A DNA stretch of 64,000 nt from Paenibacillus lautus NBRC 15380 (GTDB taxonomy: Bacteria > Bacillota > Bacilli > Paenibacillales > Paenibacillaceae), in the NCBI RefSeq assembly GCF_004000945.1, contig NZ_BIMF01000021.1, positions 1-64,000 on the forward strand. The letters run 5' to 3'. Below, in pieces: positions 1 to 11,218 of this stretch; positions within the stretch are counted from its first letter, which is position 1, and each line of letters opens with the position of its first letter. The notes under the pieces were generated by a model that worked only from the letters and a program-made list of their open reading frames with translations, was not told the DNA's origin and did not search any database. A program made the translations under genes and the position numbers.

Positions 1-40
1 TTTTTAAATTAATTACTTACTCATTATGAAATTTCATTGT

Positions 41-120
41 GCCGGTGTGGCGGAATTGGCAGACGCGCGCGACTCAAAATCGTGAGGGAAACCGTGGGGG
101 TTCGAGTCCCTTCACCGGCA
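41..120 (+). tRNA. tRNA-Leu (anticodon CAA)
   Basis: The acceptor stem GCCGGTG pairs with CACCGGC, followed by discriminator A. The anticodon arm CGCGA/TCGTG encloses the loop CTCAAAA, which gives anticodon CAA. A long variable arm follows, as expected for class II tRNA-Leu. The T arm carries GGTTCGAGTCC. CCA is not encoded. tRNA-Pro starts 8 nt downstream, so the two are probably co-transcribed. Confidence 0.96.
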
Positions 121-128
121 TTAAATAA

Positions 129-202
129 CGGGATGTAGCTCAGCTTGGTAGAGCACCTGGTTTGGGACCAGGGGGTCGCATGTTCAAATCGTGTCATCCC
201 GA
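129..202 (+). tRNA. tRNA-Pro (anticodon TGG)
   Basis: The acceptor stem CGGGATG pairs with CATCCCG, with discriminator A. The anticodon stem CCTGG/CCAGG encloses the loop TTTGGGA, giving anticodon TGG. CCA is not encoded. It is the second gene of a tRNA pair and is followed within 15 nt by an intrinsic terminator. Confidence 0.96.
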
Positions 203-215
203 TTCGAATCGAAAG

Positions 216-250
216 ACTGCTTTCAGTGAAACTGAAGGCGGTTTTTCTTT
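216..250 (+). terminator. Intrinsic terminator of the tRNA pair
   Basis: ACTGCTTTCAGT (216-227) pairs with ACTGAAGGCGGT (231-242) around a 3-nt loop and runs into a T-rich tract. Confidence 0.85.
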
Positions 251-289
251 GTTATGGATTGAAATTGATGCTAATGGCAAAAGCGGAAC

Positions 290-320
290 TGAATAATTTG
301 GCAGCTTCCCGGTCACAATA
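290..320 (+). promoter_or_regulatory. Sigma-G-type forespore promoter of bofC
   Basis: TGAATA (290-295) lies 18 nt upstream of CACAATA (314-320). The published B. subtilis sigma-G pattern is GHATR with CATNHTA at 17-18 nt, so only one -10 base deviates. bofC is a forespore gene in B. subtilis, which fits. The call is inference from motif and context. Confidence 0.5.
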
Positions 321-349
321 TGAAAAACATTGAATAGAAGGGGATAACC

Positions 350-1063
350 TTGAGTGTTTTTCATTTCTTTAAGAAGCTGTTCAGAAAACGCTGGAGACGC
401 TGGAGACGCGCGATTTGGTCCTGTGCGATCATTTTGATCGCAGGTATCATGATATGGTCCGGCCAGAATATAAAGGATCAGATGAAAAAGCTGCTCACTG
501 CTGCATCCAACGAAACGCCACTGGCCGTAGAAACGATGCATTACTTGCAGATCGAGGATGAAAAGCAGGAAGAACGCAGGCAGGATCAGAGGGAATTCAT
601 GCAGAAGCTGAATACCTCGAAGGGAAAGAAGCTTGTTCATGTTCGCATCACTTATGTATGTGGCATCGAAGAGCAGGATATGGGAAAGCTTACGGCGGAC
701 GGTATTTATGAACTGATGAATAAAAATCCTTTATGGCAGGGACGATTGGATAACAAAGGCGAAGTCTGGCTGGAGCATGCCGTATCGGACCTTTCCCCCA
801 CCTGTAAGAGGCAAGCCTATATGAGCATCGATTCCAACGGAAACTTATCATTGTTTGATGGCCCGCCGGAGGAAGAGAAAGTGATGCGGACCTTCTTTCA
901 GCTGGATGTCGGTTCGATGGAGTCCTCTTTGCCTAAAGATGTGATTCAACAGCTTGAAGAAGGTATTCGCATTCAAGATATGGAAGAGTATAACAGTGTT
1001 CTGTCAACTTTTAGCGACTATGCACGGGATATGGCTGAGAATGTCATGAACCCGACCCCTTAG
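350..1063 (+). CDS. bofC: BofC, forespore regulator of the sigma-K checkpoint
   Basis: In B. subtilis BofC is secreted from the forespore into the intermembrane space, where it restrains the SpoIVB protease that signals pro-sigma-K processing. This 237-residue protein has a very basic N-terminus, one membrane segment (about 20-37) and a charged linker. Its C-terminal domain has the family hallmarks: YVCG at 102-105, SPTCK near 149-153 and LSLFDGPP near 166-173. C104 and C152 could form a disulfide. It is longer than the roughly 170-residue Bacillus protein, mostly in the N-terminal linker. The start is TTG, set by AGAAGGGG about 6 nt upstream; a GTG four bases later is less well placed. It lies directly upstream of ruvC-ruvA-ruvB, the same neighbourhood as in Bacillus. 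A sigma-G-like promoter at 290-320 supports forespore expression. Confidence 0.85.
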   Translation: MSVFHFFKKLFRKRWRRWRRAIWSCAIILIAGIMIWSGQNIKDQMKKLLTAASNETPLAVETMHYLQIEDEKQEERRQDQREFMQKLNTSKGKKLVHVRITYVCGIEEQDMGKLTADGIYELMNKNPLWQGRLDNKGEVWLEHAVSDLSPTCKRQAYMSIDSNGNLSLFDGPPEEEKVMRTFFQLDVGSMESSLPKDVIQQLEEGIRIQDMEEYNSVLSTFSDYARDMAENVMNPTP

Positions 1064-1101
1064 ATCGTCCCATACTTGTCGCTTCGTGACCGAAGATGCT
1101 G

Positions 1102-1131
1102 CTGCCCGGAAATTGTCCGGGCAGTTTTTTT
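1102..1131 (+). terminator. Terminator after bofC
   Basis: CTGCCCGGA (1102-1110) pairs with TCCGGGCAG (1116-1124) around a 5-nt loop, followed by seven T. It separates bofC from the ruv operon. Confidence 0.9.
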
Positions 1132-1204
1132 GCGTTCTACGGGGATGTCAGCGGTCTCAATATAGAGGATACGTAACTGGTGCTTAAAGGATCAAAGTTT
1201 TTCC

Positions 1205-1232
1205 TCAACAGAGGTCGATCTTTTGTTATAAT
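1205..1232 (+). promoter_or_regulatory. Sigma-A promoter of the ruvC operon
   Basis: A perfect TATAAT at 1227-1232 is preceded by TGT, making an extended -10. TCAACA at 1205-1210 is a weak -35 at 16 nt. Confidence 0.55.
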
Positions 1233-1276
1233 GGGAGAACGATACATATGTTCGCTTCATCAGAGGAGAGATTGGT

Positions 1277-1780
1277 TTGCGTATTTTAGGGATCGACCCC
1301 GGGATCGCGATTGTAGGTTTCGGGTTTGTAGATAAGGTTGGAAGTAAAGTCACGCCAGTACAGTATGGCTGCATCCAGACGGAAGCCCATACACCGGATG
1401 AAGAGAGGCTGCAACACGTGTACGAAGGCATGCTGCAGCTCATTGATAAATATGAGCCTGAGGCCGTTGCTTTCGAGAAATTGTTTTTTAACCGCAACGT
1501 TACCACGGCGATGTCCGTATCCCAGGCCAGAGGGGTTCTCATCCTGGCTGCGGTCCAGCGCGGGCTCCCGATTGCAGAATATACGCCGATGCAGGTGAAG
1601 CAGGCGATTGTCGGCTATGGCAAGGCCGAGAAGAAACAGGTACAGGAGATGGTCAGGATGTTCCTGAAGCTGCAGAGCATTCCCAAACCTGACGATGTGG
1701 CGGATGCATTGGCTGTTGCGATCTGTCACGCTCATTCCTATACACTGAATTCCAAGTTAAATGAGGTATTGCGAAAATGA
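1277..1780 (+). CDS. ruvC: RuvC Holliday junction endonuclease
   Basis: RuvC resolves Holliday junctions by paired nicking and works with the RuvAB motor. The 167 residues show the RNase H-like fold with its four acidic catalytic positions: D7 in GIDPG, E67 in FEKLFFNRN, and D140 and D143 in PDDVADALAVA. These match E. coli D7, E66, D138 and D141. The start is TTG with AGAGGAGAG 7 nt upstream. The stop overlaps the ruvA start (ATGA). Bacillus subtilis lacks ruvC at this locus and uses RecU, so its presence points to Paenibacillus or a relative rather than Bacillus. Confidence 0.96.
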   Translation: MRILGIDPGIAIVGFGFVDKVGSKVTPVQYGCIQTEAHTPDEERLQHVYEGMLQLIDKYEPEAVAFEKLFFNRNVTTAMSVSQARGVLILAAVQRGLPIAEYTPMQVKQAIVGYGKAEKKQVQEMVRMFLKLQSIPKPDDVADALAVAICHAHSYTLNSKLNEVLRK

Positions 1781-2394
1781 TTGATTTTTTACGGGGACAG
1801 GTTGTCCACTTAGAGAGTGAATATATTGTATTGGATGTTCAAGGGGTAGGATATCGGGTGTTCTGCCCGAATCCGTATGCCTTTGCCAAAACTGAAGGAA
1901 CCATCACGGTGTTTACCCATCATCATGTCCGGGAGGATGCCATCCTGTTGTTTGGATTTCCGACACGGGAGGAACAGAAGCTGTTCCGTAAACTGATCGA
2001 AGTCTCAGGAATCGGTCCGCGTGTGGCGCTCGGCATATTGGGCGGGGGATCTCCGGATCATGTAGTTTCCGCGATCTACCAGGAGAATGTATCCTTCTTA
2101 ATCAAACTTCCCGGAATCGGTAAGAAAACGGCGCAGCGCATGATTCTGGACCTTAAGGACAAGCTTGAAGGATTCGGGAATGCGAGCATGATGACCGGTC
2201 TTTTTGCCATACAGGAGCCTGAACCGGAAGCAGATGGCTCGGCGTGGTCTGAGGCACGTGAGGGATTGAAGGCTCTTGGTTATACGGATAGCGAGCTGGA
2301 CAAGGTTTGGCTCAAAATTAAGGATTCTGCCGCAAGCGGTGAATCCGTCGATGTGCTGATGAAACGGGCACTGCAGCAGCTATACGCCGGTTAG
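1777..2394 (+). CDS. ruvA: RuvA Holliday junction-binding subunit
   Basis: RuvA binds four-way junctions as a tetramer and loads RuvB for branch migration. The 205-residue protein has the N-terminal OB fold (MIDFLRGQ start), two helix-hairpin-helix motifs (VSGIGPRVALGILGG and LPGIGKKTAQRM) and a C-terminal UBA-like domain that contacts RuvB. The start ATG overlaps the ruvC stop, which suggests translational coupling. Length is normal for the family. Confidence 0.97.
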   Translation: MIDFLRGQVVHLESEYIVLDVQGVGYRVFCPNPYAFAKTEGTITVFTHHHVREDAILLFGFPTREEQKLFRKLIEVSGIGPRVALGILGGGSPDHVVSAIYQENVSFLIKLPGIGKKTAQRMILDLKDKLEGFGNASMMTGLFAIQEPEPEADGSAWSEAREGLKALGYTDSELDKVWLKIKDSAASGESVDVLMKRALQQLYAG

Positions 2395-2424
2395 AGGATC
2401 GCTGCAGGAGAGGAGTTTATTTAG

Positions 2425-3432
2425 ATGGACGATCGAATTATTTCCGCCAATCTGATGATGGACGAACAGGCTGTCGAGCTTAGTCTGCGTCCACGCTATT
2501 TGGCTGAATATATAGGACAGAATCAAGTTAAGGAAAATCTCAAGGTATATATCGAAGCGGCAAAAATGCGTAACGAAGCGCTTGACCACGTGTTGTTGTA
2601 CGGTCCTCCGGGACTTGGTAAAACGACGCTGGCGAATATTATCGCCAATGAGCTTGGCGTTAATCTCCGTACGACGTCCGGTCCGGCAATCGAGCGTCCG
2701 GGGGATCTGGCTGCGCTTCTCACCAATTTGCAGGAAGGAGATGTCCTGTTTATTGATGAGATCCATCGGCTGCACCGGACGGTAGAGGAAGTGATGTATC
2801 CGGCGATGGAGGATTTTGCGCTGGATATTATGATCGGGAAAGGGCCAAGCGCACGTTCGGTTCGTCTGGATCTGCCGCCGTTTACCTTAATTGGCGCCAC
2901 TACCCGGGCTGGATTGCTCTCTGCGCCGCTAAGGGATCGTTTTGGTGTGGTAAGCCGTCTGGAGTTCTATACGGTCGACGAGCTGAGTTACATCGTGTCA
3001 CGCAATGCCGATCTTTTGGGGATCGAGATATTGGGAGAGGCAGCGGAAGAGATTGCCCTGAGATCGCGCGGGACGCCCCGCATTGCCAACCGTCTCTTGA
3101 AACGGGTGCGTGATTATGCCCAGGTTCGAGGAGATGGCATGATAACGCCAAGCATCGCTCAGGAAGCGCTGAAGATGCTGCAGATCGATCCGATGGGTCT
3201 GGACTTTATCGATCATAAAATGTTGAACGCCATGATCAAAAGCTTCCGCGGGGGACCTGTAGGCCTGGATACCATCGCGGCAACCATCGGAGAAGAAAGC
3301 CAAACCATTGAAGATGTATATGAACCGTATCTCCTGCAGATCGGTTTCTTGCAGCGTACACCCCGGGGACGGGTTGTAACGCCTACAGCTTATCAACATT
3401 TAGGTATTCCTTTCCCTGAGGATCGCCGTTAG
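2425..3432 (+). CDS. ruvB: RuvB branch-migration AAA+ ATPase
   Basis: RuvB is the hexameric motor that drives branch migration at RuvA-bound junctions. The 335 residues contain Walker [10 protein letters not shown] (about 60-68), Walker B LFIDEIHR, sensor 1 GATTRAG and the C-terminal winged helix. The ATG has the ribosome binding site AGGAGAGGAG upstream. It is the last gene of the ruvC-ruvA-ruvB operon. Confidence 0.98.
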   Translation: MDDRIISANLMMDEQAVELSLRPRYLAEYIGQNQVKENLKVYIEAAKMRNEALDHVLLYGPPGLGKTTLANIIANELGVNLRTTSGPAIERPGDLAALLTNLQEGDVLFIDEIHRLHRTVEEVMYPAMEDFALDIMIGKGPSARSVRLDLPPFTLIGATTRAGLLSAPLRDRFGVVSRLEFYTVDELSYIVSRNADLLGIEILGEAAEEIALRSRGTPRIANRLLKRVRDYAQVRGDGMITPSIAQEALKMLQIDPMGLDFIDHKMLNAMIKSFRGGPVGLDTIAATIGEESQTIEDVYEPYLLQIGFLQRTPRGRVVTPTAYQHLGIPFPEDRR

Positions 3433-3489
3433 ATTATAGAATCATTACATTCATACCAAATCCTAATAGCTACAGGAGGAAAGACGTAA

Positions 3490-5580
3490 ATGGATAGGAA
3501 CTGGACGAAATCATTATTTGGTTGGACCACCAAGGGACTATTGTCACTGGCTGTTGCCGGAACCTTATGGAACGGGCCTGCGGTACATGCGGCCGCTCCT
3601 TCATTAGATACGATTCGAGTTGCGATGTTTTTGGATCTGGGCAGTCAGTATAAATCGACAACCAATGCCGTTACGCTAAAATCCACTGAGGCTCTGACCG
3701 CATCGCTGCGTGAATCCGGTGCTCAGCAGACTTTGATGAACATCCCAGCAAACCAGCAGGTCCGAATGAGTGTGGATACATACCGCGTCAAGGTGCTTGA
3801 GACCGCGGATTGGAAAACGGCTTCGGAAGCAGCGAAAAAACTGCAGGCCACGAATGACAAACCGATGCTGTTTACGGACGGCAATGTATACAAACTATAT
3901 GCCGGTATGTACGGTACAGAGAAAGCGGCCGTGGAAGCGGCTGCGCGAACTGCGAAAACGGCGGCTGCTTATCTGAATGGTCAAAAGCCTTCCGTTAAAG
4001 GAGGGCTGCATCTGTCTGCGGGCTCGTACGGATCGGAGGCGGAGGCGGAGTCTGTGCGTAAGACGTATGCAGATGCCGGAATGGATGCTTTCAATGTTGT
4101 GGTGCAAAGCGGAGGTACATCCGCTTATGAGGTGTGGGTAGGCGAGGCTGCCAACACAGCCGATCTGGCTGCAGTCAAACTGGAAGCTGCTGCAATATCC
4201 GGTTCCCTCGTTGAACAGAATGCCACCACCCCGGGTCTGATTATGAGACGAGATGTAAGCCTGAACCTGGCGACTCCTCAAGAGTCACAGCATTATATGT
4301 TGTCGGGTGGTCAGTCCGTTCTGCGGGTGGAGGGGAGTTCAGGAGCCGGGACGAATGTGAAGGAACGATCGGATCGTTCGTATCGAGGCGCTTTGGAGAT
4401 CGGACAAAAGAACGGTCAATTGTATCTTGTCAATGAACTGCCGTTCCAGCAGTACCTGTATTCCGTCGTTGGAGCCGAGGTGCCGTCTATTTGGGGGGCT
4501 GAAGCTCTGAAAGCCCAGGCTGTGGCAGCGCGCAGCTATGCGCTATTCCAAGGAAATAAGTTCGAAGTAGCTCATGTCGTGGACACAACGCTAAGCCAGG
4601 CCTATTACGGAACAGCCTATGAGTATCCGAGCATTATTCAGGCAGTGGATGCAACCGACGGCGAAGTGGTCATGAAGGACGGCAAAATCGTGGAAACCGT
4701 GTTTTCTTCCAATAGCGGAGGAATGACGGCAGACTCCACCGAGGTGTGGGGTAACCGTAACGATCTGTTTGCCGCGGTGGAAAGCCCTGGAGATTCCTCA
4801 TCTCAAGCAGCGCTTAAATCCTGGTATCATGTACTTCTTCCGAGTGGCATTACAGGTTATGTACGTGAGGACAATGTGAAGGAAACCGGCAACAAAACAT
4901 CGGCAGGACTCCTGTATATGACCGTTACCGCCAAGGATACAAACGTACGTCCACTGCCATTGATCCAATCCAACGTTGAGCCTGTAGGCAAGATGAATCC
5001 GGGAGAAACAGCCGTTGTCCTTGAGAAAGTGCCGGAATCCAATAGCTATGACTGGGTTCGCGGTCCCTATACTTCGGATCAACTGCTGGCCTCTCTAAAA
5101 GGAAAAACCTCCAACAGTCTGCCTGCTTCCATTACTTCGCTGGATGTAACGGAGCGAGGCCCGTCCGGACGTGCCCTTACGGTGAAAGCAAACGGTCAAG
5201 TGCTGGACGTAAAATATCCGGATATGTTCCGCTCGGCTTTTAACGGTCTGCCAAGCACATTGTTTGATATTGAATCGACCGGAAGTTATACTGTATTGAG
5301 CGCGAATGGTGCGGTATCCACGGTTTCAAGCGGCCAAACGGTATCCGTCATCTCAGGGAGCGGTAACGGTAATGTCAAAGGTTCCGGTACCGTTGTGATG
5401 AATGGAACGGGAAAAGCCCGTGTGATTGAAAGCTCTTCCGGCTTTAAATTTACCGGTAAAGGCTTTGGTCACGGACTGGGCATGTCCCAATGGGGTGCCA
5501 AGGGAATGGCAGATGAAGGGTATGATTATAAGCAGATACTCCAACACTATTACCGCAACACGACTATTACGAAGGACTGA
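3490..5580 (+). CDS. Secreted SpoIID/LytB-domain protein
   Basis: The 696-residue protein has a signal peptide (basic start, hydrophobic stretch, cleavage near AVHAAAP, about residue 35). Two or three SPOR-like repeats follow at roughly 90-240, with glycine/aromatic patterns such as [12 protein letters not shown] and [12 protein letters not shown]. The SpoIID catalytic-type region (about 295-430) has [21 protein letters not shown] and [18 protein letters not shown]. It ends with the family C-terminal block [21 protein letters not shown]. SpoIID is a lytic transglycosylase acting on stem-peptide-free glycan; the Glu in GAEVP aligns with its catalytic residue. It is about twice the length of SpoIID itself, so I infer a paralogue acting on the wall rather than the engulfment enzyme. 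ATG start with AGGAGG. It sits between ruvB and queA, as in several Bacillales. Confidence 0.88.
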   Translation: MDRNWTKSLFGWTTKGLLSLAVAGTLWNGPAVHAAAPSLDTIRVAMFLDLGSQYKSTTNAVTLKSTEALTASLRESGAQQTLMNIPANQQVRMSVDTYRVKVLETADWKTASEAAKKLQATNDKPMLFTDGNVYKLYAGMYGTEKAAVEAAARTAKTAAAYLNGQKPSVKGGLHLSAGSYGSEAEAESVRKTYADAGMDAFNVVVQSGGTSAYEVWVGEAANTADLAAVKLEAAAISGSLVEQNATTPGLIMRRDVSLNLATPQESQHYMLSGGQSVLRVEGSSGAGTNVKERSDRSYRGALEIGQKNGQLYLVNELPFQQYLYSVVGAEVPSIWGAEALKAQAVAARSYALFQGNKFEVAHVVDTTLSQAYYGTAYEYPSIIQAVDATDGEVVMKDGKIVETVFSSNSGGMTADSTEVWGNRNDLFAAVESPGDSSSQAALKSWYHVLLPSGITGYVREDNVKETGNKTSAGLLYMTVTAKDTNVRPLPLIQSNVEPVGKMNPGETAVVLEKVPESNSYDWVRGPYTSDQLLASLKGKTSNSLPASITSLDVTERGPSGRALTVKANGQVLDVKYPDMFRSAFNGLPSTLFDIESTGSYTVLSANGAVSTVSSGQTVSVISGSGNGNVKGSGTVVMNGTGKARVIESSSGFKFTGKGFGHGLGMSQWGAKGMADEGYDYKQILQHYYRNTTITKD

Positions 5581-5585
5581 CCGAT

Positions 5586-7777
<2,192 letters not shown>

Positions 7778-7824
7778 AGCAAGTTCATGGCCATCATGAT
7801 AAGTTTGTGAAAGGGGGGAAAGAT

Positions 7825-8139
7825 ATGTTTGGAACTTCATTTGATTTAGCAACTGGTGCAGGTCAAGGCGGAGGCGGCATTTTAGGGTTGATTTTGCCGT
7901 TCGTTCTGATGTTTGTCATCTTTTATTTTCTGCTTATTCGTCCACAGCAGAAGAAACAGAAGACCAGGAACGCAATGCTTAGCGCCTTGTCAAAGGGCGA
8001 TAAAGTCGTAACCATTGGAGGCCTTCACGGCACAATCGTGGAGATTACCGACGACATCGTGGTTTTGAAAGTGAACGATGTAACGAAGTTGACGTTCGAT
8101 CGTAACTCTATCAGCCATAGTGTGAATGCGGATGCATAA
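7825..8139 (+). CDS. yajC: YajC, Sec translocase accessory subunit
   Basis: YajC associates with SecDF at the translocon. The 104-residue protein has one membrane span (about 14-34, ILGLILPFVLMFVIFYFLL), then the signature RPQQKKQK, then a soluble domain with VTIGGLHGTIVEI. The start is ATG 7825 with AAGGGGGG upstream; an in-frame GTG at 7807 lies before that site and is rejected. It follows tgt, as in most bacteria, and secDF is 3.6 kb downstream. Confidence 0.95.
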   Translation: MFGTSFDLATGAGQGGGGILGLILPFVLMFVIFYFLLIRPQQKKQKTRNAMLSALSKGDKVVTIGGLHGTIVEITDDIVVLKVNDVTKLTFDRNSISHSVNADA

Positions 8140-8175
8140 TGACGTTTCACCTACATATGGAATGTAATCGTCAAA

Positions 8176-8216
8176 ACAAAGGCCGATTCCTTTTAGGAAT
8201 CAGCCTTTGTTTTTTT
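8176..8216 (+). terminator. Terminator of the queA-tgt-yajC operon
   Basis: ACAAAGGCCGATTCC pairs with GGAATCAGCCTTTGT around TTTTA and is followed by seven T. Confidence 0.92.
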
Positions 8217-8255
8217 AGCGTGCTAGTGAGATGCTCCGAGGATTAGAGCCTAAAT

Positions 8256-8645
8256 TTATTTTTTTAAATTGACCCCGAACATTCCCCCAATGGCGCCCCC
8301 AGCAAATACCGTGGCAATCAGCGTCAAATCTCCGAGAGATAAGGAACTATCCAAGGCAAGAAAGCCAATGACGAGCAGCGTAATGCCGTATATCAGCCCT
8401 GTCAGGCAGCCGTAATACCAACCTCTGTTTCCTGCACGCTTACCGCTGACACAACCACCGATAAAGGCTGCGATAGCATGTACGAGAAATGTGTAGAACG
8501 ATAAATCATCTTCGGCCAGCCCGCTGCCCCATAGAAGCAGGGATAACGCCAACGCGCCAAGAAACATCCAGAAAAAAGAATACAATAATCCTGAAAGAAT
8601 CGGATTGGTGATCCTGAAAGTGAATACTCGACGGATCGGTTCCAT
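8256..8645 (-). CDS. YrzE-like small membrane protein (TIGR04086 family)
   Basis: The 129-residue protein has four predicted membrane segments (roughly 15-36, 46-64, 72-90, 100-125) and glycine-rich turns such as GGCVSGKRAGNRGWYYG and FAGGAIGGMFGV. It corresponds by position and pattern to B. subtilis YrzE, between yajC and the DUF421 gene. No function is established for the family. ATG start with AAGGGGGA. It is transcribed opposite to its neighbours. Confidence 0.8.
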   Translation of the reverse strand: MEPIRRVFTFRITNPILSGLLYSFFWMFLGALALSLLLWGSGLAEDDLSFYTFLVHAIAAFIGGCVSGKRAGNRGWYYGCLTGLIYGITLLVIGFLALDSSLSLGDLTLIATVFAGGAIGGMFGVNLKK

Positions 8646-8694
8646 GAATCATCCCCCTTAACTAATCTTGATCATTAAATTGTATGGCCAAGCC

Positions 8695-8709
8695 TGTACA
8701 TATAGTACA
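8695..8709. promoter_or_regulatory. Operator-like palindrome between divergent genes
   Basis: TGTAC-ATATA-GTACA has perfect 5-bp arms. It lies between the divergent yrzE-like and DUF421 genes. On the minus strand CATACAAT, like a sigma-E -10, follows about 10 nt downstream at 8679-8686, so the palindrome would overlap or adjoin the -35 of that promoter. No regulator is assigned. Confidence 0.3.
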
Positions 8710-8765
8710 AACTGAACATTTTGCTGCCGGTTTTGCATGATTTCCATTAATTAATCCGTTGTAAT

Positions 8766-8796
8766 CGAATGGGAAAAGCTATAGCAGGTCAGAATA
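8766..8796 (+). promoter_or_regulatory. Sigma-G-type promoter of the DUF421 gene
   Basis: CGAATG (8766-8771, containing GAATG which fits GHATR) lies 18 nt upstream of CAGAATA (8790-8796, one mismatch to CATNHTA). The spacing equals that of the bofC promoter candidate. Several B. subtilis DUF421 proteins are forespore proteins. Confidence 0.4.
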
Positions 8797-8837
8797 GCTG
8801 TACATGAGAATGTTCGACAAGCTAGGAGGGATTGTTT

Positions 8838-9620
8838 ATGTCTCATATGACTATTCTGATTCTGCGGACCATTCTGATGTATGTGGTCATCTTTGTTACC
8901 ATGAGAATCATGGGCAAACGGGAAATCGGAAAGCTGTCCATCTTCGATTTGGTCATATCCGTTATGATTGCAGAGATCGCCGTTTTTGTTCTTGAAGATG
9001 TCCATAAGCCGATTTGGGAGGGACTCGCTCCTATCGCCGTTTTGGTTGCCATTCAGGTAGGTCTTGCTTACATCGGACTGAAAAATCGAAGTATACGGCT
9101 GTTTGCCGACGGAAAGCCAAGTGTATTGGTATCCAGGGGCAGGCTGCACCGCAAAGAGATGGCAAGGCTTCGCTATAATCTGGATGATCTGATGCAGCAG
9201 CTCAGAGGCAAAGATATTGACAGTCTGGCGGATGTGGAATTTGCGATACTTGAAACATCCGGTCAGCTCACCGTGATTCCAAAGGATACGGGCAACAGCT
9301 CCAACAGTAGTTCGAATAGCTCTTCACGTTCGTCCAACACCTCAACTGCCAACAATTCTTCATCCACTTCATTCCAATCCGAAAAAGATAACCCTACAGT
9401 CGTAGATATTCCTTACGATAAAATTACGTATGAAGGCCTGCCCATTCCGCTTATATTGGATGGAAAGGTGCAGGACGAGAACCTTGAATTGATCCAAAAA
9501 ACGCGGTTCTGGCTTAAGAACGAGATACAGAATTACGGTGCTAAGGATTTTAAGGATATTTTTCTATGCTCCATTGACCATAAAGGCCGGATTTACATTG
9601 ATCGTAAAGACAGGATCTAA
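8838..9620 (+). CDS. DUF421 membrane protein (YrbG/YetF family)
   Basis: The 260-residue protein has three N-terminal membrane segments (about 5-25, 36-52, 62-82), with the family motif RIMGKREIGKLSIFDLVI. A cytoplasmic DUF421 domain follows (FADGKPSVLVSRGRL, LDDLMQQLRGKDI, ADVEFAILETSGQLTVIPK). A Ser/Asn-rich linker (about 152-183) is then followed by a second conserved part (IPLILDGKVQDENL). B. subtilis relatives YetF and YdfS act in the spore inner membrane; this gene corresponds by position to yrbG. The start is ATG 8838, 7 nt after TAGGAGGG, not the TTG at 8832. It overlaps the convergent spoVB-like gene by 4 nt. Confidence 0.87.
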   Translation: MSHMTILILRTILMYVVIFVTMRIMGKREIGKLSIFDLVISVMIAEIAVFVLEDVHKPIWEGLAPIAVLVAIQVGLAYIGLKNRSIRLFADGKPSVLVSRGRLHRKEMARLRYNLDDLMQQLRGKDIDSLADVEFAILETSGQLTVIPKDTGNSSNSSSNSSSRSSNTSTANNSSSTSFQSEKDNPTVVDIPYDKITYEGLPIPLILDGKVQDENLELIQKTRFWLKNEIQNYGAKDFKDIFLCSIDHKGRIYIDRKDRI

Positions 9621-11218
9621 CGGCGGCTGAATTTATTGAACCAGGGACCGACGACAGGCACACGCTCCAGATCCCGCGGCGTGACCAGCTTGGTCATAAA
9701 AATCATGACGAAATAGACCAGAATACCAACGGCGATAGAGGTCCAAAATTGCAACCATGGCGCGGTCGAAAACGGAAGATGTTTGTACCCATAGAGGACG
9801 CAAGCACCCATAATAATCATAACCGCCCCGATTTTGACATAATCCAGCAGACGGAATCGAAAGCCGATCAGTCTCGATAGACTGAAACCGTGGAGTAATG
9901 TAACTGCAATGCTGTTTACGATAATGGCAATGACGGCCCCTTTTATGCCAAAGGCGGGATTGGATGCCAAATACACGATGAGGCTCATTTTGATGATCGC
10001 CCCGAATAACGTATTGAGCAGTGCCCGGCCCGGACGGTCCAGTGCTTGTAAAGCAGCTTGAAGCGGGGACTGCACATACAGGAACAAGGCAAACGGCGCC
10101 ATGATTTTGAGCATATCGCTAATCTCCGCGTTGTCGTACAGGAGCAGGCATAATGGCTCAGCCAGAACAAACATGATGATGGCAAACGGAGCTCCGGAGA
10201 CCAGGGCTAACCGAAGGGATTGATTCATACGTTTGTGGATCGTAGACCGATCATTACGGGCGGCTGCTTCCGAGAGTGAAGGTACCAGAGAGATGGCCAA
10301 AGAAACCGTCAATGCGCCGGGCAGCAGCAGGAGCGGGATGATCATCCCTTGCAGTGCACCGTACTGGGCTGTGGCTACGGATGTCGCTATACCTGCCATG
10401 GCGAGGCTGCGATTGGTCAGAATCGTCTCCAGCAGGTAGGAGAAGGAGCCTACCATCTTGCCTCCCGTTACCGGCAATGCAATGCCGAGTAAACGTTTTA
10501 GGATGCCTTGATTCGATGGAGAGTCTTCTTTCGCAGTGTTTTCGGATATTGCTTTTTGCGGTTTAGGTAAAAGTTTATTCGTACGTCGTCCCTCGCCGGA
10601 ATATTGCAGCAGCAGCGCGATCATGCCAATCAGTTCCCCCACGGCAGTTCCGAGCATGGCACCCGCCGCCCCATAAGCGATGCCTTTGGGCATCAGAAGA
10701 TGCGCAAACCACAGCATGCAAATAATTCGGACAATCGTCTCGATCACGGAGGAGCTCGCGGAGGGAATCATGTTCTGTTTACCTTGAAAATATCCGCGGT
10801 AGACCGACGAAACGGCAATGATAATCATCATGGGCGTCATGCTGATAAAGGTTTGGTATACACGCTCGTCCGGCAAAAGCACGCCGGTTACCCAAGGGGC
10901 AAGGAGCAGACTGAGTCCCATAAAGAGGGTGCCTGCTGTAAGCGTCAGCATCAGGCTGACATGCAGAATTTGCTTGGAAGCATCCTGCTTCCCGGCGCCC
11001 TCTGCTTCGGCAACCATTTTGGCGATGGCAAGCGGAATTCCGCCGGTAATGATTGTCACGAGCACGATAAAGAAGGGGTAGCCCAGTTGGTAAATTCCGA
11101 CACCCTCGGGTCCAATGATCCGGGGGAGGGCGATCCGGGGGATAAAACCGAGTAGGCGGTTTACTATGCCGGCTGCAAGTAAAATCAGCGTTCCTTTAAT
11201 AAATGATTGCTTGTTCAC
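9617..11218 (-). CDS. SpoVB-family polysaccharide/lipid flippase
   Basis: This MOP-superfamily (Wzx/MurJ-like) membrane protein has about 14 membrane helices in 533 residues. It begins NKQSFIKGTLILLAAGIV and has the family start GFIPRIALPRIIGPEGVGIYQLGYPFF. B. subtilis SpoVB, at the same locus, is needed for spore cortex synthesis, so lipid-linked peptidoglycan precursor transport during sporulation is inferred. The start is GTG 11218, aligning with MAKQTFLKG of SpoVB and preceded by GGGAGTGGG; a GTG at 11230 is also possible. It is convergent with the DUF421 gene. Confidence 0.85.
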   Translation of the reverse strand: MNKQSFIKGTLILLAAGIVNRLLGFIPRIALPRIIGPEGVGIYQLGYPFFIVLVTIITGGIPLAIAKMVAEAEGAGKQDASKQILHVSLMLTLTAGTLFMGLSLLLAPWVTGVLLPDERVYQTFISMTPMMIIIAVSSVYRGYFQGKQNMIPSASSSVIETIVRIICMLWFAHLLMPKGIAYGAAGAMLGTAVGELIGMIALLLQYSGEGRRTNKLLPKPQKAISENTAKEDSPSNQGILKRLLGIALPVTGGKMVGSFSYLLETILTNRSLAMAGIATSVATAQYGALQGMIIPLLLLPGALTVSLAISLVPSLSEAAARNDRSTIHKRMNQSLRLALVSGAPFAIIMFVLAEPLCLLLYDNAEISDMLKIMAPFALFLYVQSPLQAALQALDRPGRALLNTLFGAIIKMSLIVYLASNPAFGIKGAVIAIIVNSIAVTLLHGFSLSRLIGFRFRLLDYVKIGAVMIIMGACVLYGYKHLPFSTAPWLQFWTSIAVGILVYFVMIFMTKLVTPRDLERVPVVGPWFNKFSRR

